Below, piece by piece: positions 8,330-16,487 of a DNA stretch of 64,000 nt. Made by a program: the position numbers and the translations under genes. Each line of letters opens with the position of its first letter. Position 1 is the stretch's first letter. Below the pieces are notes generated by a model, which was not told the origin of the DNA, searched no databases, and saw nothing but the letters and a program-made list of their open reading frames with translations. Origin of the DNA: Leptospiraceae bacterium (GTDB lineage: Bacteria > Spirochaetota > Leptospiria > Leptospirales > Leptonemataceae). The stretch spans positions 60,279 through 124,278 of the forward strand of contig JAOACE010000005.1 of the NCBI GenBank assembly GCA_026418015.1. Reading direction: 5' to 3'.

Positions 8330-9661
8330 ATGGTAATCTCTCGTCCCATTCAAGGTAAGCATAGAAAGATTAAGGATCGCATTAATATCATATTGTTTGC
8401 GATTTTTTTGATTACCCCTTTTATTCGTTTTGGAGGAAAACCATTAGTTCTGTTAGATATTCCAGCCAGAAAATTCTATATTTTTGGATTAGTAATTTGG
8501 CCTCAAGAATTGTATTTTTTGCATATTATATTATTATTTTTAGGTTTTAGTTTATTCTTTTGGACAGCATTAGCAGGTCGTTTATGGTGTGGTTATGCTT
8601 GTCCCCAAACACTTTTTACAGAAGCATATAATTGGATAGCGCGAAAAGTTACAAAAGATCGTTTTGGTAAGCCATCGATGAAAAAATCCGATTGGGCAGT
8701 TGTTTATGTAGTTTGGTTCTTTATGTCTGTCTTTTTTTCTCTCGTTTTTTTGAGCTATTTTAAACCTTACGAAGAAACAATAAAACAAATCATCAACTTA
8801 GAATTTTTTGTACCTACAACTTTTATTCCAGAGAATTGGGTGATTTTTACAGTTTTGTCAACTGGAGCTGCTTTTTTTAATATGGCTTATTTTCGCGAAA
8901 ATCTATGTAGATTGGTTTGTCCTTATGGACGCTTTCAGGTTGCATTATTAGATCGATTTTCTCCTATTGTAACTTATGATGTAAAAAGAGGCGAACCACG
9001 CAAAAAACCTAACGAAAAAGTTGGTCAACATAAAGGTGATTGTATCGATTGTAAACTTTGTGTATTGGTTTGTCCAACAGGAATCGATATAAGAGATGGA
9101 TTACAAGTTGGATGTTTGCATTGTGGTTTATGTGTGGATGCATGTACAAATGTTATGTCGAAATTCAACAAAGAAACCTTGATTTCTTATAAGACGATGG
9201 AACAAATTGATAATCCAAACAGTAAAATTAAATATTTTAGACCAAGAACTGTAATTTATGGAACAATTTTGACTGTCTTGCTGTTTGTTTTTAGTTATCT
9301 ACTTATTACAAGGGTTCCAATTTATACATCTGTTTTAAGAGATAAAGCTATATCTAATGTTTATATTCCAAATCAAGGTTGGAGAAATGGATACGAAGTT
9401 CATATAGGAAATTTATCTTTTAATCCGTTAGATGCAGAAATAGAAGTTCAAAGTAATTATAAATTTAATATACTTACAGAATCTAAGGAAATCAACATCA
9501 AACCAGAAGGATACGAGAAAGTAAGAATTATTTTAGAATATCCCGAAGTAGAAGGTAAACCACAAGGTTATTCTGTTCCCATCACATTCGTAATAAAAGA
9601 CAAAAATAACCCAAAACATGTAAAAGTAGTAAAAAGCTTCTTTACATTTCCTGTAAGTTGA
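8330..9661 (+). CDS. ccoG: cbb3 oxidase assembly ferredoxin-like protein CcoG (RdxA/FixG)
   Basis: Inner-membrane iron-sulfur protein needed for copper delivery and assembly of cbb3 oxidase, thought to reduce Cu2+. 443 residues: several N-terminal helices, CGYACPQT near residue 85, two 4Fe-4S motifs (CIDCKLCVLVCP and CLHCGLCVDAC, about 238-280), one more helix (about 310-330) and a C-terminal Ig-like FixG domain. Start ATG at 8330 follows AAGGAG. First gene of the assembly set; ccoH follows after seven bases. Confidence 0.95.
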   Translation: MVISRPIQGKHRKIKDRINIILFAIFLITPFIRFGGKPLVLLDIPARKFYIFGLVIWPQELYFLHIILLFLGFSLFFWTALAGRLWCGYACPQTLFTEAYNWIARKVTKDRFGKPSMKKSDWAVVYVVWFFMSVFFSLVFLSYFKPYEETIKQIINLEFFVPTTFIPENWVIFTVLSTGAAFFNMAYFRENLCRLVCPYGRFQVALLDRFSPIVTYDVKRGEPRKKPNEKVGQHKGDCIDCKLCVLVCPTGIDIRDGLQVGCLHCGLCVDACTNVMSKFNKETLISYKTMEQIDNPNSKIKYFRPRTVIYGTILTVLLFVFSYLLITRVPIYTSVLRDKAISNVYIPNQGWRNGYEVHIGNLSFNPLDAEIEVQSNYKFNILTESKEINIKPEGYEKVRIILEYPEVEGKPQGYSVPITFVIKDKNNPKHVKVVKSFFTFPVS

Positions 9662-9668
9662 GGTAGTT

Positions 9669-10211
9669 ATGACAAAAAATATTCAAACTAAACATCAAAT
9701 ACATCCATCGGTAAAAAGAATCTTTTATATTATTGGGGGATTCTTTGTAATTTTTTTTGTAGCAGTGGGTTATACGATTTATATAGCTCAAAAAAATTTC
9801 GAGCCAGTTATGGATCAACGTTATTACGAAAAAGGACTAAACTACGAACAACGAAAACACGAATTCGAAAAATCCAAAGAAAAAAACTGGCAAGCATCGA
9901 TTAATATTTTAGATAGAGATTCTATCAAAAAGGATTTTCTTTTAGAAGTGCGATTGAACAATAGCAACTTAAAAGATTTTTTTTCTGATCCCGAAAGAAA
10001 TGTTGTAGATCTAAAAATAAGTTATCCAGCTACAATGAAGGGTTCTTATGAATTTCAATTTGTAGAAAAGGAGTTTAAAGTTAAAAACAATTATATTGTT
10101 CTAGAAAAACAATTGCAAATTCCTGTTGCTGGTTTTTATGAATTTCGTATCGAAGTAAGACCAGAAAAGGATGCAGCGATGTTCTTTTCTAAAAAAATTT
10201 TTGTGGAGTAA
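9669..10211 (+). CDS. ccoH: FixH/CcoH family protein
   Basis: 180-residue protein with one N-terminal helix (about 17-38) and a periplasmic domain. The segment MDQRYYEKGLNYEQ just after the helix is the recognisable FixH signature. FixH/CcoH is required for stable cbb3 oxidase assembly and contacts CcoN. It lies between ccoG and ccoS with short spacers, as expected for a ccoGHIS set, though here ccoI is last. Confidence 0.88.
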   Translation: MTKNIQTKHQIHPSVKRIFYIIGGFFVIFFVAVGYTIYIAQKNFEPVMDQRYYEKGLNYEQRKHEFEKSKEKNWQASINILDRDSIKKDFLLEVRLNNSNLKDFFSDPERNVVDLKISYPATMKGSYEFQFVEKEFKVKNNYIVLEKQLQIPVAGFYEFRIEVRPEKDAAMFFSKKIFVE

Positions 10212-10214
10212 GCT

Positions 10215-10379
10215 ATGGATGCATTATATTTAACTATACCATTAGCAACCATATTAGCGCTGATTTTTTTAGGACTTTTTTTCTGGTCAGTTAAAACCAA
10301 GCAATATGATGACCCAGATTATATAGCTCGTAAAATGATTCTCGACGACGAAGATGATGTAGATAAGAATATTCAGTAA
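10215..10379 (+). CDS. ccoS: CcoS family cbb3 maturation protein
   Basis: 54-residue protein with one helix (about 4-25) followed by KTKQYDDPDYIARKMILDDED. The FFWSVKxxQYDDP pattern is diagnostic of CcoS, needed for insertion of heme and copper into CcoN. Starts three bases after ccoH. The acidic tail is usual in this family. Confidence 0.87.
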   Translation: MDALYLTIPLATILALIFLGLFFWSVKTKQYDDPDYIARKMILDDEDDVDKNIQ

Positions 10380-10384
10380 AAACT

Positions 10385-10597
10385 ATGGATTATTTGCTAT
10401 CAGAGGAGTTAGAAAAAAAATATAAAAAATTTTATCGATTATCAAAAGCAGATTTAAGAGTAATTCCAGGGGGGAAATTAAATCGAGAAGAAAAACAAAA
10501 AAAATTCTTACGATGGTTATTTTATATTTTCGTTTATTGTTTTTTTGTATCAGCTCTATTTTTTATTTTCGGATTGTATATTAAACTACTTAGATAA
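10385..10597 (+). CDS. Small membrane protein of unknown function in the cco assembly operon
   Basis: 70 residues: a basic, charged N-terminal half (about 1-42) and one long hydrophobic helix (about 43-66). Not recognised as a known Cco assembly factor. It starts five bases after ccoS and ends 11 bases before ccoI, so it is translated with both. A role in copper or heme insertion is suggested only by position. Confidence 0.65.
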   Translation: MDYLLSEELEKKYKKFYRLSKADLRVIPGGKLNREEKQKKFLRWLFYIFVYCFFVSALFFIFGLYIKLLR

Positions 10598-10608
10598 AAG
10601 GATATTCG

Positions 10609-13146
10609 ATGTCTACGAAATTTGAAGTAAAACAAAAGATAACGTGCTTTCATTGTGGCGATGTAGTAAGAACAGATAAATATATCTTACACGAAAATGG
10701 AGAAGAATTGCATTTTTGTTGCAATGGCTGCTACCAAGCTTATCAGTTAATCAACGATTATGGCTTGGGTTCTTATTACAAAAATCGAGAAGATTTTGGA
10801 GAAAAACCGACAGAAAATTATGAGCTTTCTGTCTTCGAAGTCATAGATCAAAAAATTCCTCTTGTAAAAAAAGAGAATCAAACATACAAAGAAAAATCCT
10901 TTTATATTTTTGGCTTACATTGTGCTTCTTGTGTGTGGTTAAACGAAAAAGTGCTATCTCAGTTGAAAGGTGTAATAGAAGTGCGAGTGAATTTTTCTAA
11001 CAATAGAGTTTATCTTAAATGGAACCCAGAATTGATCTCTTTAAAAGAAATAGCGGAACAAACTTATCGAATCGGGTATAAAATTCAGTTTATTGACGAA
11101 AATATAGAAAAATCATTTAAGAATAAAAGTGATAGTTTGTTAAAAAAGATGGCGGTTGCTGGTTTTTTTACTGGCAACAATATGATGATCAGCATGGCTT
11201 TGTATGCTGGTTATTTTGATTACATCGAACCTGCCATGAAGCAGTTTTTTCATTTTTTTAGTTTTCTTTTTGCTACGCCTGTTTTAATTTATAGTGCATC
11301 AGAATTTTTTCGTAATTCTTATTATTCTTTAAAGCATAAAGTCCTTAGCATGGATATTCTTACTGCAACTGGAATCAGTTTAGCATATTTTTATAGTGTA
11401 TGGGTTACTTTTAGCTTTCAAATCAACCACGAAGTGTATTTTGATGCTGTTTGTTTTGTTGTATTTGCCATATTAACTGGTAGGTTTATAGAAAGTCGCT
11501 TAAAATTAAAGACTTATTATTACATAACGAATTTAGGTTCCATTATTCCTAGTTTTGTGCGAAAACTTAAAGACGAAGATTCTATTCGCTTGCAAAGTAT
11601 AAACGAAAATCATTACCATTACGAAGAGATTGATTTGATTCAAGTGAACGATATAGTTGTCGTTTTCCCCGAAGAAATTGTTCCTTTGGATGGTTTATTG
11701 TTGAACGATGTAATCGAAGTAGACGAAGCTTCCATTACAGGAGAATATACACCAGTTGTAAAAAAAACGAATGATTTTATCGTTTCTGGTTCGAAGAATG
11801 TTTCGAGTCAAACATTGTTTTTAAGAGTTGTCAAAACTAAAAACGAAAGTACAATTTCGGAAATTATCAAATTATCCGAAAGTTCATTAAAAGAAAAGTC
11901 CAAAGCAGAAACCATCGCGAATAAAACTGCCAATATCTTTATTTTTTTTGTTTTAGTTCTTTCTATCATTACATTTGTCTATTGGTATTTTTATAAAAAT
12001 CAATTAGAAAGTGCCATTCTTAATACTTTATCGTTGCTTATTGTTGCTTGTCCTTGTGCGTTGAGCTTATCAATTCCCACAGCTTTTGTTGTGGCAATAC
12101 AAAAACTTTTTTCTAATGGTTGTTTGTTTAAAACCACTAATGCAATAGAATTGCTTTCTAAAACAAAAAATATTGCTTTTGACAAAACAGGTACATTAAC
12201 ACAAGGAAAATTAGAAGTCGAAAAGGTTTATTCTTTTGTTCCGAAAGAAAAATTAAATCAACTTATAAATATTTTTAATAGAGTTCAAAGAGAATTGATG
12301 ATACAGCATCCTATCACTAAGGCATTTTTTAAGCTAGAAAACCAGTTGTTAAGCGAAATATCCATCGAAGAAATCAACACAAAAAAAATCGATATTGAGC
12401 TTTTGTTTAACGATAACCTAAGAGGAGATTATATTGCAGGAAAAGGTGTTGTAATTGCTATTGATGATAAAAAAAGTCTTTTTTTAGGTTCCAAGGAATT
12501 TATAGAAAATTTATCAAATGAATTTATAAAACAAATCATCTTACCAGGTAGGTTAATGATTTATTTAGGAATAAAACAAAGTCAAACCACAGAAATTCTT
12601 GCAGTATTTTTGTTAAGAGATTCCATCAGAAATAATGCAAAAGAAGTATTAAATACGTTAAACCAAAAATATAACACATTTCTTTTAACTGGCGATACAG
12701 AAGAAAATGCAAAATACATCCAGAACGAATTAAAATTAAAAGAAATCTATTATTCATTAAAACCAGAGGAAAAAGCAAAAGTTATTCAAAACTTACAAAA
12801 AAGTGGAATTACCATTATGGTAGGGGATGGTATAAACGATACTGTGGCATTAAATCAAGCTGATGTGGGAATATCTTTTGCCGATGCAAGTAAGTTAGCT
12901 ATGTATTCTTCTGATATTTTATTGTTAAACCCCAATTTAGAATATATCAATTATATCTTAAATTTTTCTAAACAAGTTATTAAAAAAATAAAACAAAATT
13001 TAATTATATCTTTTCTTTATAATATTCTATTACTACCTTTGGCATTTATCGGATTTCTAAATCCTTTTATTGGTTCTGTCTTTATGTCTTTAAGTTCAAT
13101 TACCGTTGTTTTAAATTCTTTAACGTTAATTAAATATAATAAATAG
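10609..13146 (+). CDS. ccoI: Cu+-exporting P1B-type ATPase for cbb3 assembly (CcoI/FixI)
   Basis: ATP-driven copper transporter that supplies the periplasmic route of CuB insertion into CcoN. 845 residues. An N-terminal cysteine-rich metal-binding domain (CFHCG and CCNGC, about 12-45) is followed by an HMA domain with GLHCASC (about 103-109), membrane helices, the TGE actuator motif, CPCALS (transmembrane Cu site), the phosphorylation motif DKTGTLT and the hinge motif GDGINDT. The fused N-terminal domain is usual in CcoI-type pumps. Terminal gene of the assembly unit, converging on the phosphohexomutase with only a few bases between. Confidence 0.95.
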   Translation: MSTKFEVKQKITCFHCGDVVRTDKYILHENGEELHFCCNGCYQAYQLINDYGLGSYYKNREDFGEKPTENYELSVFEVIDQKIPLVKKENQTYKEKSFYIFGLHCASCVWLNEKVLSQLKGVIEVRVNFSNNRVYLKWNPELISLKEIAEQTYRIGYKIQFIDENIEKSFKNKSDSLLKKMAVAGFFTGNNMMISMALYAGYFDYIEPAMKQFFHFFSFLFATPVLIYSASEFFRNSYYSLKHKVLSMDILTATGISLAYFYSVWVTFSFQINHEVYFDAVCFVVFAILTGRFIESRLKLKTYYYITNLGSIIPSFVRKLKDEDSIRLQSINENHYHYEEIDLIQVNDIVVVFPEEIVPLDGLLLNDVIEVDEASITGEYTPVVKKTNDFIVSGSKNVSSQTLFLRVVKTKNESTISEIIKLSESSLKEKSKAETIANKTANIFIFFVLVLSIITFVYWYFYKNQLESAILNTLSLLIVACPCALSLSIPTAFVVAIQKLFSNGCLFKTTNAIELLSKTKNIAFDKTGTLTQGKLEVEKVYSFVPKEKLNQLINIFNRVQRELMIQHPITKAFFKLENQLLSEISIEEINTKKIDIELLFNDNLRGDYIAGKGVVIAIDDKKSLFLGSKEFIENLSNEFIKQIILPGRLMIYLGIKQSQTTEILAVFLLRDSIRNNAKEVLNTLNQKYNTFLLTGDTEENAKYIQNELKLKEIYYSLKPEEKAKVIQNLQKSGITIMVGDGINDTVALNQADVGISFADASKLAMYSSDILLLNPNLEYINYILNFSKQVIKKIKQNLIISFLYNILLLPLAFIGFLNPFIGSVFMSLSSITVVLNSLTLIKYNK

Positions 13147-13149
13147 TTT

Positions 13150-14916
13150 TTATCCACTTAGTTTGGTAATTGCTAAAAACATACCTAATATGGTGTTTAG
13201 TTCGTTTTCGAGTTGTTTTTTTTGTTTTGTTAACTCTTCGATACTTTGAGGTTGTTCTTTGGAACGAAGACTGATGTAGATCTTTACTTTTGGTTCTGTT
13301 CCCGATGGCCTGATTGTTAGGAGTCCTTCTGGTTCTAATTCGTATTGTAAAACATCGGATTTAGGTAGAATCTTAAAGTATTCTTTATCATCTTGGTTAT
13401 TGATGGTTTGATTTTGATAATCATAAACTTTTACAATCTTTCTTTCGCCTAATTCTTTTCCAACAAGGTTGCTAGAACGTAGTCGAGAAATGGTTTCCTT
13501 CATTCTTTGGAGTCCATCAAGACCTTTCATTGTGATGGATTTTAAGTCTTCTAAGTATAAACCATATTTTAGATAGATTTCGTTTAGATAGTCTAATAGG
13601 TTTCCTTTTTCTTTTGCAATAGTACATAGCAACAGAGAAGATGATAGAGAATCTTTATCGCGAACAAAATTGATGGGTAAATATCCGTAGGATTCTTCTC
13701 CACCAAATAGATAGATATCGTTTTTAGAATTGTAGATATCTTTATTTTCTTCGATCCAACGCATTTGTTCTGCAATATATTTAAACCCTGTTAAAACATC
13801 GCGAATGTAAACACCATTTTTTCTGGCGATTTCTCGTTGAAGATTGGTTGTAACTATGGTTTTAAACACAAAATAACGTTTATTTGCTTCTTTGGGTAGG
13901 TTTTCGCACAAATATGCTAATAGAATGCTTCCTGTTTGGTTGCCATTGATGAGCACATATTCCCCATTATGATTTTTTATACCAGCACCCATGCGATCTG
14001 CATCTGGGTCAGTTGCAATAAATAAATCTGCACCTACTTTTTCTGCTAATTCTTTACACATTTCGAGGGCTTCTGGTTCTTCGGGGTTTGGATAATCTAC
14101 GGTGGGAAATTCTCCGTTTGGTTCGAGTTGCTCTTTTACAGGTATTACTTCTATGTGATATTTTTCTAATAGACCAGGAAGCCATTTTCCTGCTGTTCCA
14201 TGTAGAGGCGAAAACACAACTTTTAATGGTTGGTTGATTTTTTTTGCGAAGAATACATGATCAAATTCCTTGTAATAAGATGATTTAATGTTTTCTCCAA
14301 TGTATTCGACATTTTTTTTAAAGATGGGATCGTTTTTATCGACAAAAGGGATGTTCCAATCTTGAATTTGATCGATTTCTTGTTCGATTGCTTTTTGAAC
14401 ATCCCCAACGATCTGAGAACCATCTTCTTGGTATACCTTATATCCATTGTATTCTGGTGGGTTATGACTTGCTGTTAAGACAATTCCACCTTGTGCTTTT
14501 AATTTTCGTATTGCATAAGATAGGATTGGAGTAGGGGTAACTTGATCGAAGAGATAGACTTTGATATTTTTTCCAGCTAATATACCAGCAGTAATTTCTG
14601 CAAAATCGGTGCTTCTTCTTCGCGAATCATAAGCGATTACAACCGAAGGATTTTTGTATTTTTTTAGTAAATAATGAGCAAACCCTAAGGTAGTCTTCCC
14701 GACTGTATATTCGTTCATTCTACCAGAGCCATTACCGATAACGCCGCGAAGACCACCAGTACCAAATTTGAGCTCTGTCATGTATGCGAAAACATCCTCG
14801 GAACGATCCCCTTGAATATAACGGTTATAAATCTTTGCAGCCTCTTCGCGAATTTCTAAAGGGAAATAAGGACTACACCAATCTAAGATTCTTTTTTTTA
14901 TGATTACATCTTCCAT
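13150..14916 (-). CDS. Phosphoglucomutase/phosphomannomutase, alpha-D-phosphohexomutase family
   Basis: Cytosolic enzyme interconverting hexose 1- and 6-phosphates. 588 residues, the long PgcA-like form. Motifs: phosphoserine loop TASHNPPEYNGYK (active Ser), metal loop DPDADRMG, sugar-binding loop GGEESYGY and phosphate-binding RPSGTEPKVKIY near the C-terminus. All catalytic elements are intact. Start is the ATG at 14916. Whether glucose or mannose phosphate is preferred cannot be told. It lies downstream of clpB and a lipoprotein on the same strand but with spacers over 100 bases. Confidence 0.93.
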   Translation of the reverse strand: MEDVIIKKRILDWCSPYFPLEIREEAAKIYNRYIQGDRSEDVFAYMTELKFGTGGLRGVIGNGSGRMNEYTVGKTTLGFAHYLLKKYKNPSVVIAYDSRRRSTDFAEITAGILAGKNIKVYLFDQVTPTPILSYAIRKLKAQGGIVLTASHNPPEYNGYKVYQEDGSQIVGDVQKAIEQEIDQIQDWNIPFVDKNDPIFKKNVEYIGENIKSSYYKEFDHVFFAKKINQPLKVVFSPLHGTAGKWLPGLLEKYHIEVIPVKEQLEPNGEFPTVDYPNPEEPEALEMCKELAEKVGADLFIATDPDADRMGAGIKNHNGEYVLINGNQTGSILLAYLCENLPKEANKRYFVFKTIVTTNLQREIARKNGVYIRDVLTGFKYIAEQMRWIEENKDIYNSKNDIYLFGGEESYGYLPINFVRDKDSLSSSLLLCTIAKEKGNLLDYLNEIYLKYGLYLEDLKSITMKGLDGLQRMKETISRLRSSNLVGKELGERKIVKVYDYQNQTINNQDDKEYFKILPKSDVLQYELEPEGLLTIRPSGTEPKVKIYISLRSKEQPQSIEELTKQKKQLENELNTILGMFLAITKLSG

Positions 14917-14943
14917 AATATCAATAATTCAAAATGAAATCCT

Positions 14944-14962
14944 AAAATCAAGAGAAAAAATC
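14944..14962. repeat. Direct repeat, copy A (flanks the delta-60 lipoprotein)
   Basis: AAAATCAAGAGAAAAAATC, identical over 19 bases to 16433-16451; similarity extends about ten bases to the left with a one-base gap. The two copies bracket the lipoprotein gene. Confidence 0.6.
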
Positions 14963-15045
14963 TCTATATGTGGGTATAAATTTTCGAAAGATAATGATTA
15001 TCCAAAACACCCTAAAATCTGCAAGAGAATTCTGGGGGAAAACGA

Positions 15046-16278
15046 TTATTGAAAACGAGCAATGCAGAAATTGGGATTGCCTCCGTTAGAGCAAGTACCA
15101 CCGAGTAAGATTTTTCCGTCAGGTTGGATTGCAAGAGAATATGCATAATCATCAAATGAACCGATGTCTTGTATTACTTTACCGCCAGTTCCAAAATTTG
15201 TATCCAAAGTACCATTAGAATTAAAACGAGCGATGCAGAAATCGTTATAAAATCCATCATAGCAATAACCACCGAGCAAGATTTTTCCATCGGGTTGGAT
15301 TGCAAGAGATTGTCCATAATCAGAAGATGAACCGATAGGTTGTATTACTTTCCCACTACTTCCAAAAGTTGTATCGATAGTGCCATTGGAATTAAAACGA
15401 GCGATGCAGAAATCTTCATTACTTCCATTATTATAAAAACCACCGAGTAAGATTTTTCCATCGGGTTGGATTGCAAGAGATATTCCCTGTTCATTCGATG
15501 AACCGATGTCTTGTATTACTTTACCGCCAGTTCCAAAATTTGTATCCAAAGTACCATTAGAATTAAAACGAGCGATGCAGAAATCTTCATTACTTCCATT
15601 AATGCAAAAACCACCGAGTAAGATTTTTCCATCGGGTTGGATTGCAAGAGATTGTCCAATATCATCAGATGAACCGATAGGTTGTATTACCTTCCCACTA
15701 GTTCCAAAAGTAGTATCGAGAGTGCCATTGGAATTAAAACGAGCGATGCAAAAATCCCAATTGCTTGTGTAGCAACGACCACCGAGTAAGATTTTTCCAT
15801 CGGGTTGGATTGCAAGAGAATATCCCCAATCATAAGGTGAACCGATGTCTTGTATTACTATCCCATTACTTCCAAAAGTAGTATCGAGAGTGCCGTTAGA
15901 ATTAAAACGAGTGATGCAGAAATCAAAGTAGCCTGTGCTTATGTTAAAGCAAAAACCACCGAGTAAGATTTTTCCATCGGATTGGATTGCAAGAGAATAT
16001 ACAATATCAAAAAATGAACTGATGGGTTGTATTATAGAACCATTAGGAGAATTAAAACTAGTGTCGAGCACACCAATTGCTGGTGTAAAGGTCGGACCGC
16101 CACTGCCACTATCAGTAGACGCAATAGAAGAGTTATCGATTAACGGCAAAAGCAAAAATGGCTTCTTCTTTTTGTGGCAAGCTGTAAAAACAAATACCAT
16201 TGCAATAATCATTATCATTATTTTTCTTAAAGGCTTACTTTGAATATTTTTTTGTTTATTCCCTTGGTTTTGCTTCAT
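15046..16278 (-). CDS. Lipoprotein with six delta-60 (DUF5122) repeats
   Basis: Predicted lipoprotein: a basic N-terminus, a hydrophobic stretch (IMIIAMVFVFTAC) ending in a lipobox cysteine, then a Lys-rich tether. The body is six tandem repeats of about 56 residues with the pattern LDTTFG..GKVIQ.IGS....SLAIQPDGKILLGG...DFCIARFNSNG, the delta-60 repeat predicted to form a beta-propeller-like fold. Repeats are very alike even at DNA level (units of about 171 bases). The ATG at 16278 with AGGA upstream is preferred to a TTG at 16293. Direct repeats flank the gene, suggesting insertion between clpB and the mutase. Role at the cell surface unknown. Confidence 0.8.
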   Translation of the reverse strand: MKQNQGNKQKNIQSKPLRKIMIMIIAMVFVFTACHKKKKPFLLLPLIDNSSIASTDSGSGGPTFTPAIGVLDTSFNSPNGSIIQPISSFFDIVYSLAIQSDGKILLGGFCFNISTGYFDFCITRFNSNGTLDTTFGSNGIVIQDIGSPYDWGYSLAIQPDGKILLGGRCYTSNWDFCIARFNSNGTLDTTFGTSGKVIQPIGSSDDIGQSLAIQPDGKILLGGFCINGSNEDFCIARFNSNGTLDTNFGTGGKVIQDIGSSNEQGISLAIQPDGKILLGGFYNNGSNEDFCIARFNSNGTIDTTFGSSGKVIQPIGSSSDYGQSLAIQPDGKILLGGYCYDGFYNDFCIARFNSNGTLDTNFGTGGKVIQDIGSFDDYAYSLAIQPDGKILLGGTCSNGGNPNFCIARFQ

Positions 16279-16432
16279 AGGATATTTCCTCAATTATTTA
16301 CTCCATAAAAGTTTTATTTAACAATACATTTATACAAAAAACTCAATAACGTCATACCATTTTTTTTTATTTACAATAAAATTATGATTTTAAATTAATT
16401 GTTTTTTGTATTAAAATTGATAGATGAATCAT

Positions 16433-16451
16433 AAAATCAAGAGAAAAAATC
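16433..16451. repeat. Direct repeat, copy B
   Basis: Second copy of the 19-base sequence found at 14944-14962, lying in the T-tract side of the clpB terminator and upstream of the delta-60 lipoprotein gene. Confidence 0.6.
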
Positions 16452-16487
16452 AACTAACCCCTAAAGGGTAGATTCCCTTTGGGTTAG
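16444..16487 (-). terminator. Intrinsic terminator after clpB
   Basis: Read on the minus strand, CTAACCC and AAAGGG pair with CCCTTT and GGGTTAG (one small bulge) around a short loop, followed by GATTTTTTC. The stem overlaps the clpB stop codon. Confidence 0.8.

Noticed and set aside
15506..16243. Plus-strand open frames opposite the delta-60 lipoprotein
   Set aside because: Shadow frames of a repeat gene; no start context and no recognisable product.
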